A stretch of 42,168 bases of DNA from Ascoidea rubescens DSM 1968 (taxonomy: Eukaryota > Ascomycota > Saccharomycetes > Ascoideales > Ascoideaceae): positions 750,335 to 792,502 of the forward strand of contig NW_017962919.1 of NCBI RefSeq assembly GCF_001661345.1, read 5' to 3'. Positions 20,563 to 30,263 of this stretch are shown here, piece by piece (positions within the stretch are counted from its first letter, which is position 1; each line of letters begins with the position of its first letter). The notes below the pieces were generated by a model. That model was not told the DNA's origin. It did not search any database and saw only the letters and a program-made list of their open reading frames with translations. Both the position numbers and the translations under genes were made by a program.

Positions 20563-22908
20563 TTAATTACGATTATAATGAATATTAGCAGGTCTTGGTT
20601 TTGGTCTATATTCCCCATTTAATTTTCCTCTACCATTGATAAATTTTCTACTTGATTCGCCATTTGATTTAAAATCCTTTTCCTTTTGTTCTCTAGCCTC
20701 TCTTTTTTCTCTCTCAGCCCTATCGTGATCGCCCTTTTTAGTTCTTGGTTGAATCTCAATAATACAATTGCCAGAAATTTTTAAAACCTTTGCACTTAAA
20801 GCCTTTTCTTGAGCAGAAGCAGAAACAAAATCAACTAGAGCAATAAAGTTTTTAACAACACAAGAATGAACTTTACCAAAATTAGTTTCGAGACATTTTG
20901 TCAAGTCAATGCTTGAAACCTTGACAGATAAGCCACGAATATAAACAGGGTATACTTCATCTTTCTTAATTTTACGAGCTTTAACAACTTGATCAGAGTT
21001 TATAATTGGAGCGACAGAAGAAAATGGTTTAGTGGTTGTTGATTCAGAAGGTTTAATTTTTGGATCAACAGATGCAACAGCAGAAGCAGCATTAGTAGCT
21101 AGAGAAGCTGAGATCAAAGAAGAAACAGATCTTGGTTTTGTTTTTTTAATAGTTGAGGAAACGGTTTCTTTCTTTTCAGTGCCTAACATAGCTGCTGCAG
21201 CCCAAGAACTTGGTTTTGGTTTTGGTTTTGGTTTAACAGGGGCAGGAACAGGAGCAGAGACAGTAGCAGAAGCAGGAGTTGATGAGACTGGTTCAACTTT
21301 ATTGGAAATTGGAGAAGCAGTAGCAAAAGATTTGACAGATTCTGGTTTAGATTCTGGTTTAGATTTAGGTTTAGGCTTTTGTTTTTCGGTAACTTGTTCA
21401 TCCTTTTTAGCTTCAGTCTTTTTAGATTGAGGAGCTGGGATATTCTTTGGTTTTTCTTGAGGTTTAGATGCTTCTTTGGAGGTTTCAAGTTCTTTTGATT
21501 TTTCAGCTATAATTTTATCAGTTTTATCAGTTTTAGTAGGAGGAGACTCAATAGATTTAGTGTTTTGAGATTCTGAAACAACAGGAGCAGAGAGTGATTT
21601 TGGTTTAGAATTAACTTCTTGTTTAGGGACTTCTTGTTTAGCAACTTCTTGTTTAGCAACTTCTTGTTTAGCAACTTCTTGTTTAACGACTTCTTGTTTA
21701 GTGGCTTCAATGGGTTTGATGGCATTTTCTTTTAGTTCAATCGATTTATCTTTTGGTTGAACTTGAGATTTCTGATTTTCAACATTAAGAGATCCTTTGA
21801 GTGGGCTAGGAGATTCAGGTAATTTAATGGTGGAGTCAGATTTTTGTTGTTTGATTGGTAAGGGATTTTGTTGAATGGAGGTGAGAATTGCGGGAGAAGT
21901 AGATGAGAGTTCAGATTGTGTAGTAGAAGGTTCTAAGAGCGAGGTTGAGAAAGTTTCAGATAGTGCAGGAGAGGCAGTTGTGGAAACAGTGGGAGCAGCT
22001 GAAGAAGAAGGAGAAGAAAGAGCAGGTTGGGATGGAGTGACTTGTTTTTCAACTTGATTGTCTTGTTGGAGTTGAGATTGGTAGTCGTCGTCGTCGAAAG
22101 GAGATAATAAACGTAAGATGTCGTTGGTGATATCATAGACAGCTGGATTTGAGATTGAATTTGAAATTATAAAAGTTTGAGTGAATCTAAAAGCAGGAGA
22201 ATCTAATTTTGCTAGTTCACCGATAACATTGATTAGGATGTGATTTAAGTTGTTATTTGAATTGATTTGTAATTTTTGAATATCAGCTAAGGAGATCATG
22301 ATTTTGAAGATGTCTTCTTGGATTGGAATATTTTTATCATTATTATGGTTCTCGTTGTGATTATCATTATCGTTATCATGATCGTTATCTGCGGTGGATT
22401 TTGGAATTGATTTAGATTGGTTGTCCTGGTTTTTGAGTAGGGAATTGAAGATTTTTTTAATTTGGTTTGTGCCTTTTGCTTCGATTAGATTCAAATCTTG
22501 TTGATTGAAATCAATAGTGGCAAGATTGATGTTGTTGATATTGATGTTGAGAAATTGGTTGAACAAGTAGTTCAAGTCGTCATGAGTTACAATTGCATTT
22601 GAAGAATATAATCTATAGATTTGACTCAAGTTGTTTGTAAATTTCGAGTAGTAATGGCTTATGAAAGACCAGCCGATAGTTTTTATGTCTTGGTCTTTCA
22701 AGGCCAGGGAATTGGAGGGAGAAGTGGAATTTGAGTTGTTAACTTGGAGTGAATTTTGGGTTTTAGTGGGAGATGAGGCTGGAATCGAGACAGGGTTTGG
22801 AGATTGGTTGGAGGTGGCATTAGTGTTGGTGTTGGTATTGGTATTGGTATTGGTCTTGGAGCTGGAAATGGCAGGGGAGTTTGAAGAAGAAGTGGAAAGC
22901 TTTGACAT
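20563..22908 (-). CDS. BRE5: Ubiquitin-protease cofactor Bre5 (NTF2-like plus RRM, G3BP family)
   Basis: 781 residues with the G3BP/Bre5 architecture. An NTF2-like domain lies near residues 75-275 (IGWSFISHYYSKFTNNLSQIYRLYSSNAI at its start), then a long low-complexity linker. A C-terminal RRM occupies about 652-721 (VYPVYIRGLSVKVSSIDLTKC...) and is followed by a charged KREAREQKEK segment and a basic tail. S. cerevisiae Bre5 (515 aa) binds the deubiquitinase Ubp3 through the NTF2 domain and acts in COPII traffic, ribophagy and stress granules. The extra length lies in the N-terminus (an Asn-Thr run), an Asn/Asp/His-rich loop splitting the NTF2 domain near 180-195, and the linker, which includes six tandem KQEV pentapeptides. 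Domain order makes the family call firm; sequence drift lowers orthology confidence slightly. Confidence 0.87.
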   Translation of the reverse strand: MSKLSTSSSNSPAISSSKTNTNTNTNTNTNATSNQSPNPVSIPASSPTKTQNSLQVNNSNSTSPSNSLALKDQDIKTIGWSFISHYYSKFTNNLSQIYRLYSSNAIVTHDDLNYLFNQFLNININNINLATIDFNQQDLNLIEAKGTNQIKKIFNSLLKNQDNQSKSIPKSTADNDHDNDNDNHNENHNNDKNIPIQEDIFKIMISLADIQKLQINSNNNLNHILINVIGELAKLDSPAFRFTQTFIISNSISNPAVYDITNDILRLLSPFDDDDYQSQLQQDNQVEKQVTPSQPALSSPSSSAAPTVSTTASPALSETFSTSLLEPSTTQSELSSTSPAILTSIQQNPLPIKQQKSDSTIKLPESPSPLKGSLNVENQKSQVQPKDKSIELKENAIKPIEATKQEVVKQEVAKQEVAKQEVAKQEVPKQEVNSKPKSLSAPVVSESQNTKSIESPPTKTDKTDKIIAEKSKELETSKEASKPQEKPKNIPAPQSKKTEAKKDEQVTEKQKPKPKSKPESKPESVKSFATASPISNKVEPVSSTPASATVSAPVPAPVKPKPKPKPSSWAAAAMLGTEKKETVSSTIKKTKPRSVSSLISASLATNAASAVASVDPKIKPSESTTTKPFSSVAPIINSDQVVKARKIKKDEVYPVYIRGLSVKVSSIDLTKCLETNFGKVHSCVVKNFIALVDFVSASAQEKALSAKVLKISGNCIIEIQPRTKKGDHDRAEREKREAREQKEKDFKSNGESSRKFINGRGKLNGEYRPKPRPANIHYNRN
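21613..21703 (-). repeat. Six 15-bp tandem units encoding KQEV(A/P/V/N) in BRE5
   Basis: The decamer TTCTTGTTTA recurs exactly every 15 bp at 21616, 21631, 21646, 21661, 21676 and 21691. The near-identical DNA repeats, all in frame, show recent replication slippage in the linker of BRE5. Confidence 0.93.
22823..22855 (-). repeat. Asn-Thr coding microsatellite in BRE5 N-terminus
   Basis: Iterated GGTATT/GGTGTT hexamers (plus strand) encode an alternating Asn-Thr run at residues 19-30. This is an in-frame length-variable tract. Confidence 0.88.
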
Positions 22909-23504
22909 GATTCAAAACGAGAACTGGATTGATTGATTGGAGATGGTTTGTGGTGGTGTTTGGAATTGAGATTGTATTTCGTAGCGGATAAAACAGAACA
23001 AGAAAAAATAGGGTGATTAAAATGAGCCTCAGGGAAAAAAAGATTAATTACAGAAGAAATGATTTGATTTTTTTTTGGAATGGAGGAGGTTTTGTATTTT
23101 TTTTGATTTTAATTTTGTAGACGATGCTGATTTTTTGTGATATTAAATTGAACAAGAAAAAAGCTGTGCTTGAAGAGGTTTGATTAACGTATTAATAGAG
23201 GCTACCAATTGGATTAATCAACTCAAAAAAAGAAAAACAGAGAAAGTGATTATAAAGCCAAAACAACTAAAAAAATACAGGAGAAGAAGTTCCAAAGAGA
23301 AAAAGGGAGAGAAGGAGGTGTAACCAATGAGCTGTGAAGAAACCTTTGGATCTCTTTTAATTGACGATTCCGATATATATAATTGAATATATATATTTGG
23401 CGAAGTTGTTCAGTGGAGCCTTTAAATAATTCCAAATAATAAATTTAAAATTACACTTTTCAATTTTATATTTGAAAAAATTTTATGGAAAAAAGCTACA
23501 ATCT

Positions 23505-23514
23505 GTCACGTGAC
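23505..23514. promoter_or_regulatory. E-box palindrome GTCACGTGAC
   Basis: A perfect 10-bp palindrome containing CACGTG with the GTCACGTG flank preferred by Cbf1-type bHLH factors. It stands at the border between AT-rich and GC-rich DNA, 597 bp upstream of the BRE5 ATG. Confidence 0.6.
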
Positions 23515-23723
23515 CGTGTTCCCAAACAAGCAATTGTGCGGAGATCGCGCCCAGAATCTGCAATTTCACTGCGAAAAACCTGAGTGGCGACTTTCGGCGT
23601 AGACCGTCGACCGTAGTGTTTCGTTTGGATCGGTAACGGCAGACGAACGGATGGATCGGCCGATGTTCTACGGGTTTTGCGCTTTCCGTGTTAGGTTATC
23701 GCATCGTTATGTATTTATGGTTC
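23515..23723. other. GC-rich island in AT-rich intergene
   Basis: About 200 bp markedly richer in G+C than anything else non-coding in the window. It has many CGG/CCG triplets and a doubled GGATCGG. It holds only a 29-codon frame (23651-23740, MDRPMFYGFCAFRVRLSHRY...), which overlaps the 3' end of the J-protein gene. It could be a regulatory block (zinc-cluster factors bind CGG triplets), a structured non-coding RNA, or a conserved small ORF. I cannot tell which. Confidence 0.5.
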
Positions 23724-24524
23724 TTATGCTAACAACTTGATCTTCTTTTCGAGGTTTTTGTTTTTCTTTTTCATCTTCATCTTCTTCTTCTCGTTTTCCT
23801 TCAAGTACTTTCTCCAATTGTACACTCTTTCCTCTCGCTTGTCCTCCCAGTTTTTCTCTTGCTTCTTTTTGAACAACCTCTCCTGCTTCAATTGCTCTAA
23901 TTTCTGCTTTTTTAACACCTCTTTATTGATGTTTTCCTTTATTTCCATTCGCCGCAAGAACTCTTCCTCGATCAATATCTCCTTCACTTTGTTTTTCAAT
24001 TTGCTCGAAAACTCCTCGGAAATGAAATAGTTTGTATTATTAACAGAGATCTTCTCCTCCCGGACTATTAATTTTCTCGCATCTTCATAGATTTGGTCTA
24101 AGTTTTTTCTCAATTTTTCATCAGTCAAATTCAAGTGGTTTTTTTTCAATATGTCAAATGCAATGGCGGCATTGGGATTGTTCTTGTTTTTGTCTGGATG
24201 GATTAATAGCGATTTTTTCCTGTATTTCTGGTTAATATCCTTCAACGACACCCCTGGCTGCAATTCCAATATCGAATAGGAATCCAACTTGAAGCAATTA
24301 ATGATTCTCGATATCTCTATATCTCTGCCCAACTCATTCTCTTCTTTCATCAACTCCGCTTCGATTTCGTTTATATCAATGCTGTACCCATCTCTGTCTT
24401 TATTTTGACTGCTGTTCTTGTTTTTTGAGCTGCCCACATCGTTTGAATTGCCACTGCCATCTTCAAGCCCATCTGGCTTCCCACTCATACCACCATCCAC
24501 GCCCACATCTATGTTTGCATCCAT
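23724..24524 (-). CDS. DNAJC8/Spf31-like J-domain protein, probably spliceosome-associated
   Basis: 266 residues. A glycine/aspartate/asparagine-rich N-terminus (1-50) precedes a J domain at about 80-150. The HPD motif is at His109-Asp111 (LLIHPDKNKNNPNAA). The J-domain context SILELQPGVSLKDINQKYRKKSLLIHPDK plus AFDILKKNHLNLTDEK is that of the DNAJC8/S. pombe Spf31 class, not of Ydj1, Sis1 or Zuo1. The C-terminal third is a highly charged lysine/glutamate coiled coil ending in basic repeats, also typical. J-proteins stimulate Hsp70, and DNAJC8 proteins co-purify with spliceosomes. To my knowledge S. cerevisiae has no clear orthologue. The gene is divergent from RAV1, with about 765 bp between the two starts. 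Confidence 0.8.
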   Translation of the reverse strand: MDANIDVGVDGGMSGKPDGLEDGSGNSNDVGSSKNKNSSQNKDRDGYSIDINEIEAELMKEENELGRDIEISRIINCFKLDSYSILELQPGVSLKDINQKYRKKSLLIHPDKNKNNPNAAIAFDILKKNHLNLTDEKLRKNLDQIYEDARKLIVREEKISVNNTNYFISEEFSSKLKNKVKEILIEEEFLRRMEIKENINKEVLKKQKLEQLKQERLFKKKQEKNWEDKREERVYNWRKYLKENEKKKMKMKKKNKNLEKKIKLLA

Positions 24525-24703
24525 GGTTGTGTGGTTGATCTCAATCCAGTCTCATGAACATGTTCTCACCACATTATCCCCGTCCGCACACCCTTGCAAA
24601 GGGGAAAGACACCCGTGATCATACATCTTCCAAACAGGACATCCCGACAAGAAAAGAAAGGTGTTTTCTAAGCGCTAATTGCTGGACCGAATAGGAATTC
24701 CGA

Positions 24704-24720
24704 TGCACACTGTGCACGTG
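24704..24720. promoter_or_regulatory. Overlapping palindromes TGCACACTGTGCA and CACGTG
   Basis: TGCACA-C-TGTGCA (24704-24716) is a perfect odd-length palindrome and overlaps an E-box core CACGTG (24715-24720). It is about 190 bp upstream of the J-protein gene and 570 bp upstream of RAV1. Confidence 0.5.
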
Positions 24721-24741
24721 TCAAAAATACCTTGTACAGAA

Positions 24742-24753
24742 GCATATATATGC
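24742..24753. promoter_or_regulatory. Palindromic TATA element GCATATATATGC
   Basis: A perfect 12-bp palindrome containing TATATATA, 218 bp upstream of the J-protein ATG. It could serve either direction of the divergent pair. Confidence 0.45.
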
Positions 24754-25289
24754 AAAGAGCTGTTGCGAATTTGTCATCACACGTTAAAATGATATCGACC
24801 GTCTACCTGGATTCAGCACTTTTGCAGCAAAAATAAACGTGACCAATGGCGAGCTCAACTCCACTTGTGTTATATCTAACCAATAGCTATAATTTTGCAG
24901 TTTGGGTTTACTCATTTCATTTTCCCCTTATTCATTTTTGTCCTCCATAATATTTACATCAAACAATCTTCTATCTCTGGAGCTATCCAAATATCTCTCC
25001 TATTGAACATCCTCTACACAAATGCTGGTGTGCAAATTACGTAATAATCTGGATCCACAGCCTGTGCTTATCTAGCTGCAAACGTTGCAAAAACAGGAGG
25101 TATCACCTGATAATCAAACACCTTTTCCTAGACCCTTTCCGGGCAAAAAAGTGTTGCACGTTTTGGCCCAAAAAGCTACGGATCACAACTCAAAGCAACT
25201 TCCAATGCTCAGCTCTGAGAACCAACTCCAATTGAACCTCAAACCGACACTCCTCTCCTCAACAGCACTCTTTTCTTGTTTTTCTGTTA

Positions 25290-28200
25290 ATGTCCTTTTC
25301 CTCCAACCTCACTTTTGCTCCTGGTGAACCAAATTCAGATTTACAAGCGATTTTGCAGAAGAAATGGTCGATCCACTTGATAACCCTTTATTCCTCTGGC
25401 AACAACTTGATCATTCTATTAACAGATACAAGCAACAACAATGGCACTATCGACCATAGCACTGCCTTCAACAACAATGGCACCATCCTACAGACTGTCT
25501 ACTTTGACAGCGACATTGTATCCTTAGACTTGAATCCCTTCAATGGCCTAATCGCTGTCTCAACATCGGTCAACAAAGTCTTCTTCCTCAAGCCAATAGA
25601 AACCTTCATGATAGTTCCCAAATGGCAGTTTGTGCTTAAAGACTGCGATGATCCTAAAGACAAAAACGACCCAATCAATTATAACAGCGACAACAAATTG
25701 CTCATACACAAGACAAATACTGTTATCAACACTTTGGCTTGGGGTAACTCCAATGAAATTGTTTTGGGCACAAATAACTCCATAATACTATTCTATCTAG
25801 TGGAAAATTTCGGCTTATACTCGGATTTCAAACAAATCTATAAACTAGCTCAACCAAACAAAATCAACTCAATTAAATTCAATTTGAATTCAAATATTAT
25901 AATAACTTATTCAAATTATGACTACTTTTTAAAAATTTACAACAGATTGAATTTCGATCACAAAAACACCTCTTTCAATCTCACTTACTTGAGTCATTCA
26001 TCATATATAACAGACTTTAGATTCAAAGATAACTTCATTAGGCCTGCTTCTCAAAATAAAAACGCTAATGACAGCTTAACTAAAAATTCAGCTGATAACG
26101 ATAATAACACCAATAAAAGTGAAGTTGTATACACCTTAACCAATAACAACATCTTGAGAATTTTCACCACTTTTGAGCTTGAAAAGAATCAGATATTCAA
26201 ACTTGTTGCATATCTAGATCTAAACAATAACTTTCCTTCTTCAATATTATCCCCGGTTTTATCTCAAAGTCATTTTGATTCCTATTTTCCGAAATCTTCT
26301 CCTTCTCCTTCTCCTTCTTCCACCACTTCTTCCCATTCCACTTACTTTGTAATAATCATAAACTCCTTCAATTTCAACTACGCCTTAAATCAGTCAATCA
26401 TTCGCTATAAACTTGAAAATAAACCAACTCTAATTTTAGAAAACATCATCAATCTAAATCTAGATTTATTGATTATTTCTGATAAATCTGGAAATTTAAC
26501 ACTATATCTAATAGAAAACTTAAACTCAATCCCTCAAAAATTAATCAAATTCATACCTTTAAAATCCTTAAATTTCCTAAATAATCCTTTAACCTTTTGT
26601 CCACTCACTTTTCCAAAAGATCCAAATTGTTTAAACTTTAGTGACATTTTTCCTGTTTTTAATGACCATAATGCTACTAACAACAAAAATAACTCCAACA
26701 ATAAGAATACTGATAATGATAATGATAATTACAGAAATAGCAACGACTTTGATACCCCAACTGTCAATTTAAATGGCGACTTGTCTTTGCTAATTCACGA
26801 CCTAGAAAAAAGAAATTTACGTCAAATTTTCATAAAATTTGACGACTTATTTGATGATATAAATATAAACTACCTTTTAAATAACTCCACCTCACTAAGA
26901 ACCAACACTATAATAACAAATACTAATACAAATACTAATACAAATACTAATACTGATAATAAAGTTGGAAACAAGGCCAAAAATGGCTTGTTTGATAACC
27001 ATAAACCACTAAGAATAAACACCAGTAGTGCTTTACTAAGCAATCATAAAAGATATCCTGTTAGATACTTGAAAACATCACTACAAAATAAATTAACAGG
27101 CCATCAAAAATCTATTCAAAGTCTATTCAAATCCAATAATGGTGAGGCAATGCTTTCTACTTCAAGATTTAATGAAAATCATGTCTGGATACCAATCATT
27201 GTCAACGACCACAACATCAATGACCTAAAACAAACAAAAAATAAAAGAAACAATGCTAATAGAAAAAAATTTAAAAAAACAAACGGAAAAGTAATACTAC
27301 TAAGAAAAACAATGTTAATCACCGAAAACCCCATCTTAAATGCAATTTTGCTAAGAGATGGCGATTTTATCATCACTTACCTTGGAAATCATTCATTAGC
27401 TCTATATCAATGTAAAGGCAAAAAATTCTCAAACTCATTGTTTAATCTTCCTATTAAATTTGAAAAAAAAATTCTTAATACCAAAAATCACAATGATTTA
27501 AACTCATTTTGTTTTGTTCATATTCCAGAAGTCTATAGCGATTTTACTTCAGATATTCATTACCTAATAGCAGTATACCCGTTGGTAAAATTGTCTAAAG
27601 CTTGGAAAATAGATTTAAAAAATAACAATATTAGTGAAATCGCAATAAACAGTTTACCCCAAGACTATGAAGATGAAGATATTAAAAGCTACAGCAGTAT
27701 TGATCCCGTGGGTTGGTCTGGTAAATCAAACAAAGTTTATAAAAATAACATTTTTACCACAATTTCTTCAACTGGTCTACTTAAATCCTATTATGCTGAT
27801 GTTGATAAAGGTTCAAATAAAATATATTGGAAAATCAGCTATAAAATTGAAACTGGTATAAAAAACGCTTCTTTGATAAAAGAATCTTCAGTCAATAAAA
27901 TTGCAATTGTCGATTCATCTACCAATGTTTTAACAATTTGGGATAACAAAAATTGTATATTAGAGTATTCTGAACAATTTCCTCAAAATGAAAAAATATT
28001 TGATGTTGATTGGACATGTAATTGGAAAAAACAATCAATTTTGTCCATTGGTTTTGCTCAAAAGGTGATTTTATATTCTCAAATTCGTTACGACTATACA
28101 AATAACATGCCTTCATTTACCTCTATAAAAATCATATCACTTCCAAATCTAACTTCGCATATTATAGGTGATTCATTGTGGCTAAAAGATGGTACACTAG

Positions 28201-30263
28201 TGATTGGTTGCGGTAATCAATTGTTTGTTTCAAGTAAATATTTGGATATTGAAAATGATATATACACAAAAAAAGTTATGGCAAATAGAATTTCAGATAA
28301 TATTGAAACCATTTTTGATATATGTTCTTTGTTGAATGGACCACTACCGCTTTACCACCCCCAACTTATTATCCAATGTCTATATATGGGGAAAATAGAT
28401 CTAGTTAAAAAGATTTTGCTAAATCTTTTTAACCGGCTAAGAAAATTGGACTTGAATCCAGAATTTACAATTAACAATCTTGGCACAACATTAGGGATCC
28501 CTATTCTTTCATTCTATGACAAAAATTGCGCCGAATACGATGAAGAATTGAGTATTTATAACTCTAATTTGAGGGAAAAAGCCACTGTTAATAGTGATTC
28601 CACATCACTAAAAAGCCATTCATCATCTGCTGTTTCACTTAAAAGCTTTAACAAAAATTTCCAATTTACAGGAGGAGAAACAATGAATCGAAAATTGAAT
28701 CAATCCAATAAATCCAATAAATCAACAAAAAAATTTTTGGGTGTTCATAATGGAAATGAGAGCGGAAATGCAAACATTAATGAGGAAACTTACAGGGAAT
28801 ATAGCGATACAGTATCGAGTCTTTTAAAAGAAAAGTTAACCTTAATTTCGTTGCCATATTTGACAAGACATCAGCAAATCACCCTTTTATCTGTTATTGA
28901 ATCATTAACAGAAATTGAGAAAAATAGATATTCATTGGATGAAAATGCACTTAAATATTACATGGGATTAAAGCTATTAGAATCGCACAAATCATTACAA
29001 TTCAAATTAAATATGAGAGATATACTATTTGCTCTTCATTCTGAAAATAAAGAAATTTTGATCAATATGATAAACAACAAGAATAATTTTAAAATTAACT
29101 GGGCTCTTTGCAAAAAATATGGGTTTCATTACTGGGTGAATAACACGCAATTAAAGAGACAATTTGAAATAATTGCGAGAAACGAATTTGCAAGTTCAAT
29201 AAAGAGTGATGGGAAAAAAGATCCAGAAAATTGCACATTATTTTACTTGTCTTTAAAAAAGAAAAACATCCTAATTGGGCTATGGAAAACATGCTATGGG
29301 AATCCAGAACAATTAAAGACAATAAAATTATTAAATAACAATTTTAATGATCCAAAATGGAAGAAAGTTGCTATAAAAAATGCATTTGCTTTGTTGTCTA
29401 AACATCGATACTATTATGCCGCCTGTTTTTTTCTTCTTGGTGACTCTTTGAAGGATTGTGTTAGTGTCTTGATTAAACAGGTCAAAGATGCTGAGTTAGC
29501 TATTGCGGTTACTAGAGTTTATGATGGAGATACTTCTGATGTGCTTAGAAAAGTGCTTAATAATCACTTATTGGTTGATGCTATATTAAATGGTGATAGG
29601 TGGACCACAAGTTGGGTTTATTGGATGCTAAGGGAAAATCAAATTGCAATTCAAGCATTAATAAAAGCCCCATATAATTTATGTTTAGAAATATATCTGC
29701 AATTTGATGAAACAAAAAGAAAAATGCTTTTACCAGATGATTATGACAAAACCTTACTTTATAAAGAGGAAAAAAACACCAGATATTGCAAAGATAATTC
29801 TCTCAAAGTTTTATTTTCAAATGAAAAAACCGGTGGCAAAAAACCGTTTTTGACTGAAAGTATGTCTTATTTGGTAGACGATCCTGTTTTGATGATTTTA
29901 TATAATAATCTCAGGCAAAATAATATAGAATATTTTCAAGGTTCTTTATTAGTGCCCATTGAGGTTGAATTTGAGTTTGTTTTGAAAATAGCAAATATTT
30001 ACAGCAGAATGGGTTGTGATTATTTGGTATTGGATTTGCTTTCTAATTGGTTTTTCTTTCCATTAACAATAAGTAAAAATACTGAGAAAAAAGACATGAA
30101 TGAATCACTTGCTACTATCACAAGTCAAAGTACTTTTGTTGAAAAGGATTTAAGTTTAAACAAATTTAAAAAATTCAATTTCAATGATTTTTCTCCAGCA
30201 AAACCTGTTTCGAATTACGGTTATGCAAATGAAGCTCAGTCAATTTTTGATAGTTTTTTTTAA
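25290..30263 (+). CDS. RAV1: RAVE complex subunit Rav1 (V-ATPase assembly)
   Basis: 1657 residues. The start (LTFAPGEPNSDLQAILQKKW, then SGNNLIILL) matches the Rav1 N-terminus (FLPGRPN..., SGNNLIIL). The N-terminal half is a WD40/beta-propeller region. The second half contains the Rav1p C-terminal domain, including RYYYAACFFLLGDSLKD and LAIAVTRVYDGD, the most conserved block of the Rav1/DMXL family. Rav1, with Rav2 and Skp1, forms the RAVE complex that re-associates V1 with Vo of the vacuolar ATPase. It is about 300 residues longer than S. cerevisiae Rav1 (1357), largely through Asn/Asp/Thr-rich inserts (around residues 255-280 and 460-560, including a TN run). One CTG codon (29697). The promoter is shared with the divergent J-protein gene. 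Confidence 0.95.
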   Translation: MSFSSNLTFAPGEPNSDLQAILQKKWSIHLITLYSSGNNLIILLTDTSNNNGTIDHSTAFNNNGTILQTVYFDSDIVSLDLNPFNGLIAVSTSVNKVFFLKPIETFMIVPKWQFVLKDCDDPKDKNDPINYNSDNKLLIHKTNTVINTLAWGNSNEIVLGTNNSIILFYLVENFGLYSDFKQIYKLAQPNKINSIKFNLNSNIIITYSNYDYFLKIYNRLNFDHKNTSFNLTYLSHSSYITDFRFKDNFIRPASQNKNANDSLTKNSADNDNNTNKSEVVYTLTNNNILRIFTTFELEKNQIFKLVAYLDLNNNFPSSILSPVLSQSHFDSYFPKSSPSPSPSSTTSSHSTYFVIIINSFNFNYALNQSIIRYKLENKPTLILENIINLNLDLLIISDKSGNLTLYLIENLNSIPQKLIKFIPLKSLNFLNNPLTFCPLTFPKDPNCLNFSDIFPVFNDHNATNNKNNSNNKNTDNDNDNYRNSNDFDTPTVNLNGDLSLLIHDLEKRNLRQIFIKFDDLFDDININYLLNNSTSLRTNTIITNTNTNTNTNTNTDNKVGNKAKNGLFDNHKPLRINTSSALLSNHKRYPVRYLKTSLQNKLTGHQKSIQSLFKSNNGEAMLSTSRFNENHVWIPIIVNDHNINDLKQTKNKRNNANRKKFKKTNGKVILLRKTMLITENPILNAILLRDGDFIITYLGNHSLALYQCKGKKFSNSLFNLPIKFEKKILNTKNHNDLNSFCFVHIPEVYSDFTSDIHYLIAVYPLVKLSKAWKIDLKNNNISEIAINSLPQDYEDEDIKSYSSIDPVGWSGKSNKVYKNNIFTTISSTGLLKSYYADVDKGSNKIYWKISYKIETGIKNASLIKESSVNKIAIVDSSTNVLTIWDNKNCILEYSEQFPQNEKIFDVDWTCNWKKQSILSIGFAQKVILYSQIRYDYTNNMPSFTSIKIISLPNLTSHIIGDSLWLKDGTLVIGCGNQLFVSSKYLDIENDIYTKKVMANRISDNIETIFDICSLLNGPLPLYHPQLIIQCLYMGKIDLVKKILLNLFNRLRKLDLNPEFTINNLGTTLGIPILSFYDKNCAEYDEELSIYNSNLREKATVNSDSTSLKSHSSSAVSLKSFNKNFQFTGGETMNRKLNQSNKSNKSTKKFLGVHNGNESGNANINEETYREYSDTVSSLLKEKLTLISLPYLTRHQQITLLSVIESLTEIEKNRYSLDENALKYYMGLKLLESHKSLQFKLNMRDILFALHSENKEILINMINNKNNFKINWALCKKYGFHYWVNNTQLKRQFEIIARNEFASSIKSDGKKDPENCTLFYLSLKKKNILIGLWKTCYGNPEQLKTIKLLNNNFNDPKWKKVAIKNAFALLSKHRYYYAACFFLLGDSLKDCVSVLIKQVKDAELAIAVTRVYDGDTSDVLRKVLNNHLLVDAILNGDRWTTSWVYWMLRENQIAIQALIKAPYNLCLEIYLQFDETKRKMLLPDDYDKTLLYKEEKNTRYCKDNSLKVLFSNEKTGGKKPFLTESMSYLVDDPVLMILYNNLRQNNIEYFQGSLLVPIEVEFEFVLKIANIYSRMGCDYLVLDLLSNWFFFPLTISKNTEKKDMNESLATITSQSTFVEKDLSLNKFKKFNFNDFSPAKPVSNYGYANEAQSIFDSFF
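26916..26954 (+). repeat. Thr-Asn coding microsatellite in RAV1
   Basis: Three 12-bp units ACAAATACTAAT plus a partial unit, in frame, encode an alternating Thr-Asn run inside a low-complexity insert. Confidence 0.88.

Larger units (their letters stand above)
22909..23723. other. Intergenic region between BRE5 and the J-protein gene
   Basis: About 0.8 kb. The BRE5-proximal 550 bp are AT-rich with A/T tracts and are presumably its promoter. The distal about 200 bp switch abruptly to a GC-rich composition, starting at a CACGTG palindrome (see the separate entries). Confidence 0.7.
24525..25289. other. Divergent promoter region of the J-protein gene and RAV1
   Basis: About 0.77 kb with balanced composition. 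It contains the palindromes at 24704-24720 and 24742-24753. The frame at 25085-25327 starts at ATG-like or alternative codons, overlaps the RAV1 start in another phase, and is probably not a gene. Confidence 0.65.

Noticed and set aside
21032-21430. Plus-strand 132-codon frame inside BRE5
   Set aside because: It is an antisense shadow of the repetitive Bre5 linker, with the same low-complexity bias.
23400-23514. Possible point centromere: CDEI-like GTCACGTG next to an AT-rich stretch
   Set aside because: No CDEIII-like TGTTTNTG...TTTCCGAA follows at the right distance on either side; CACGTG alone is common in promoters.
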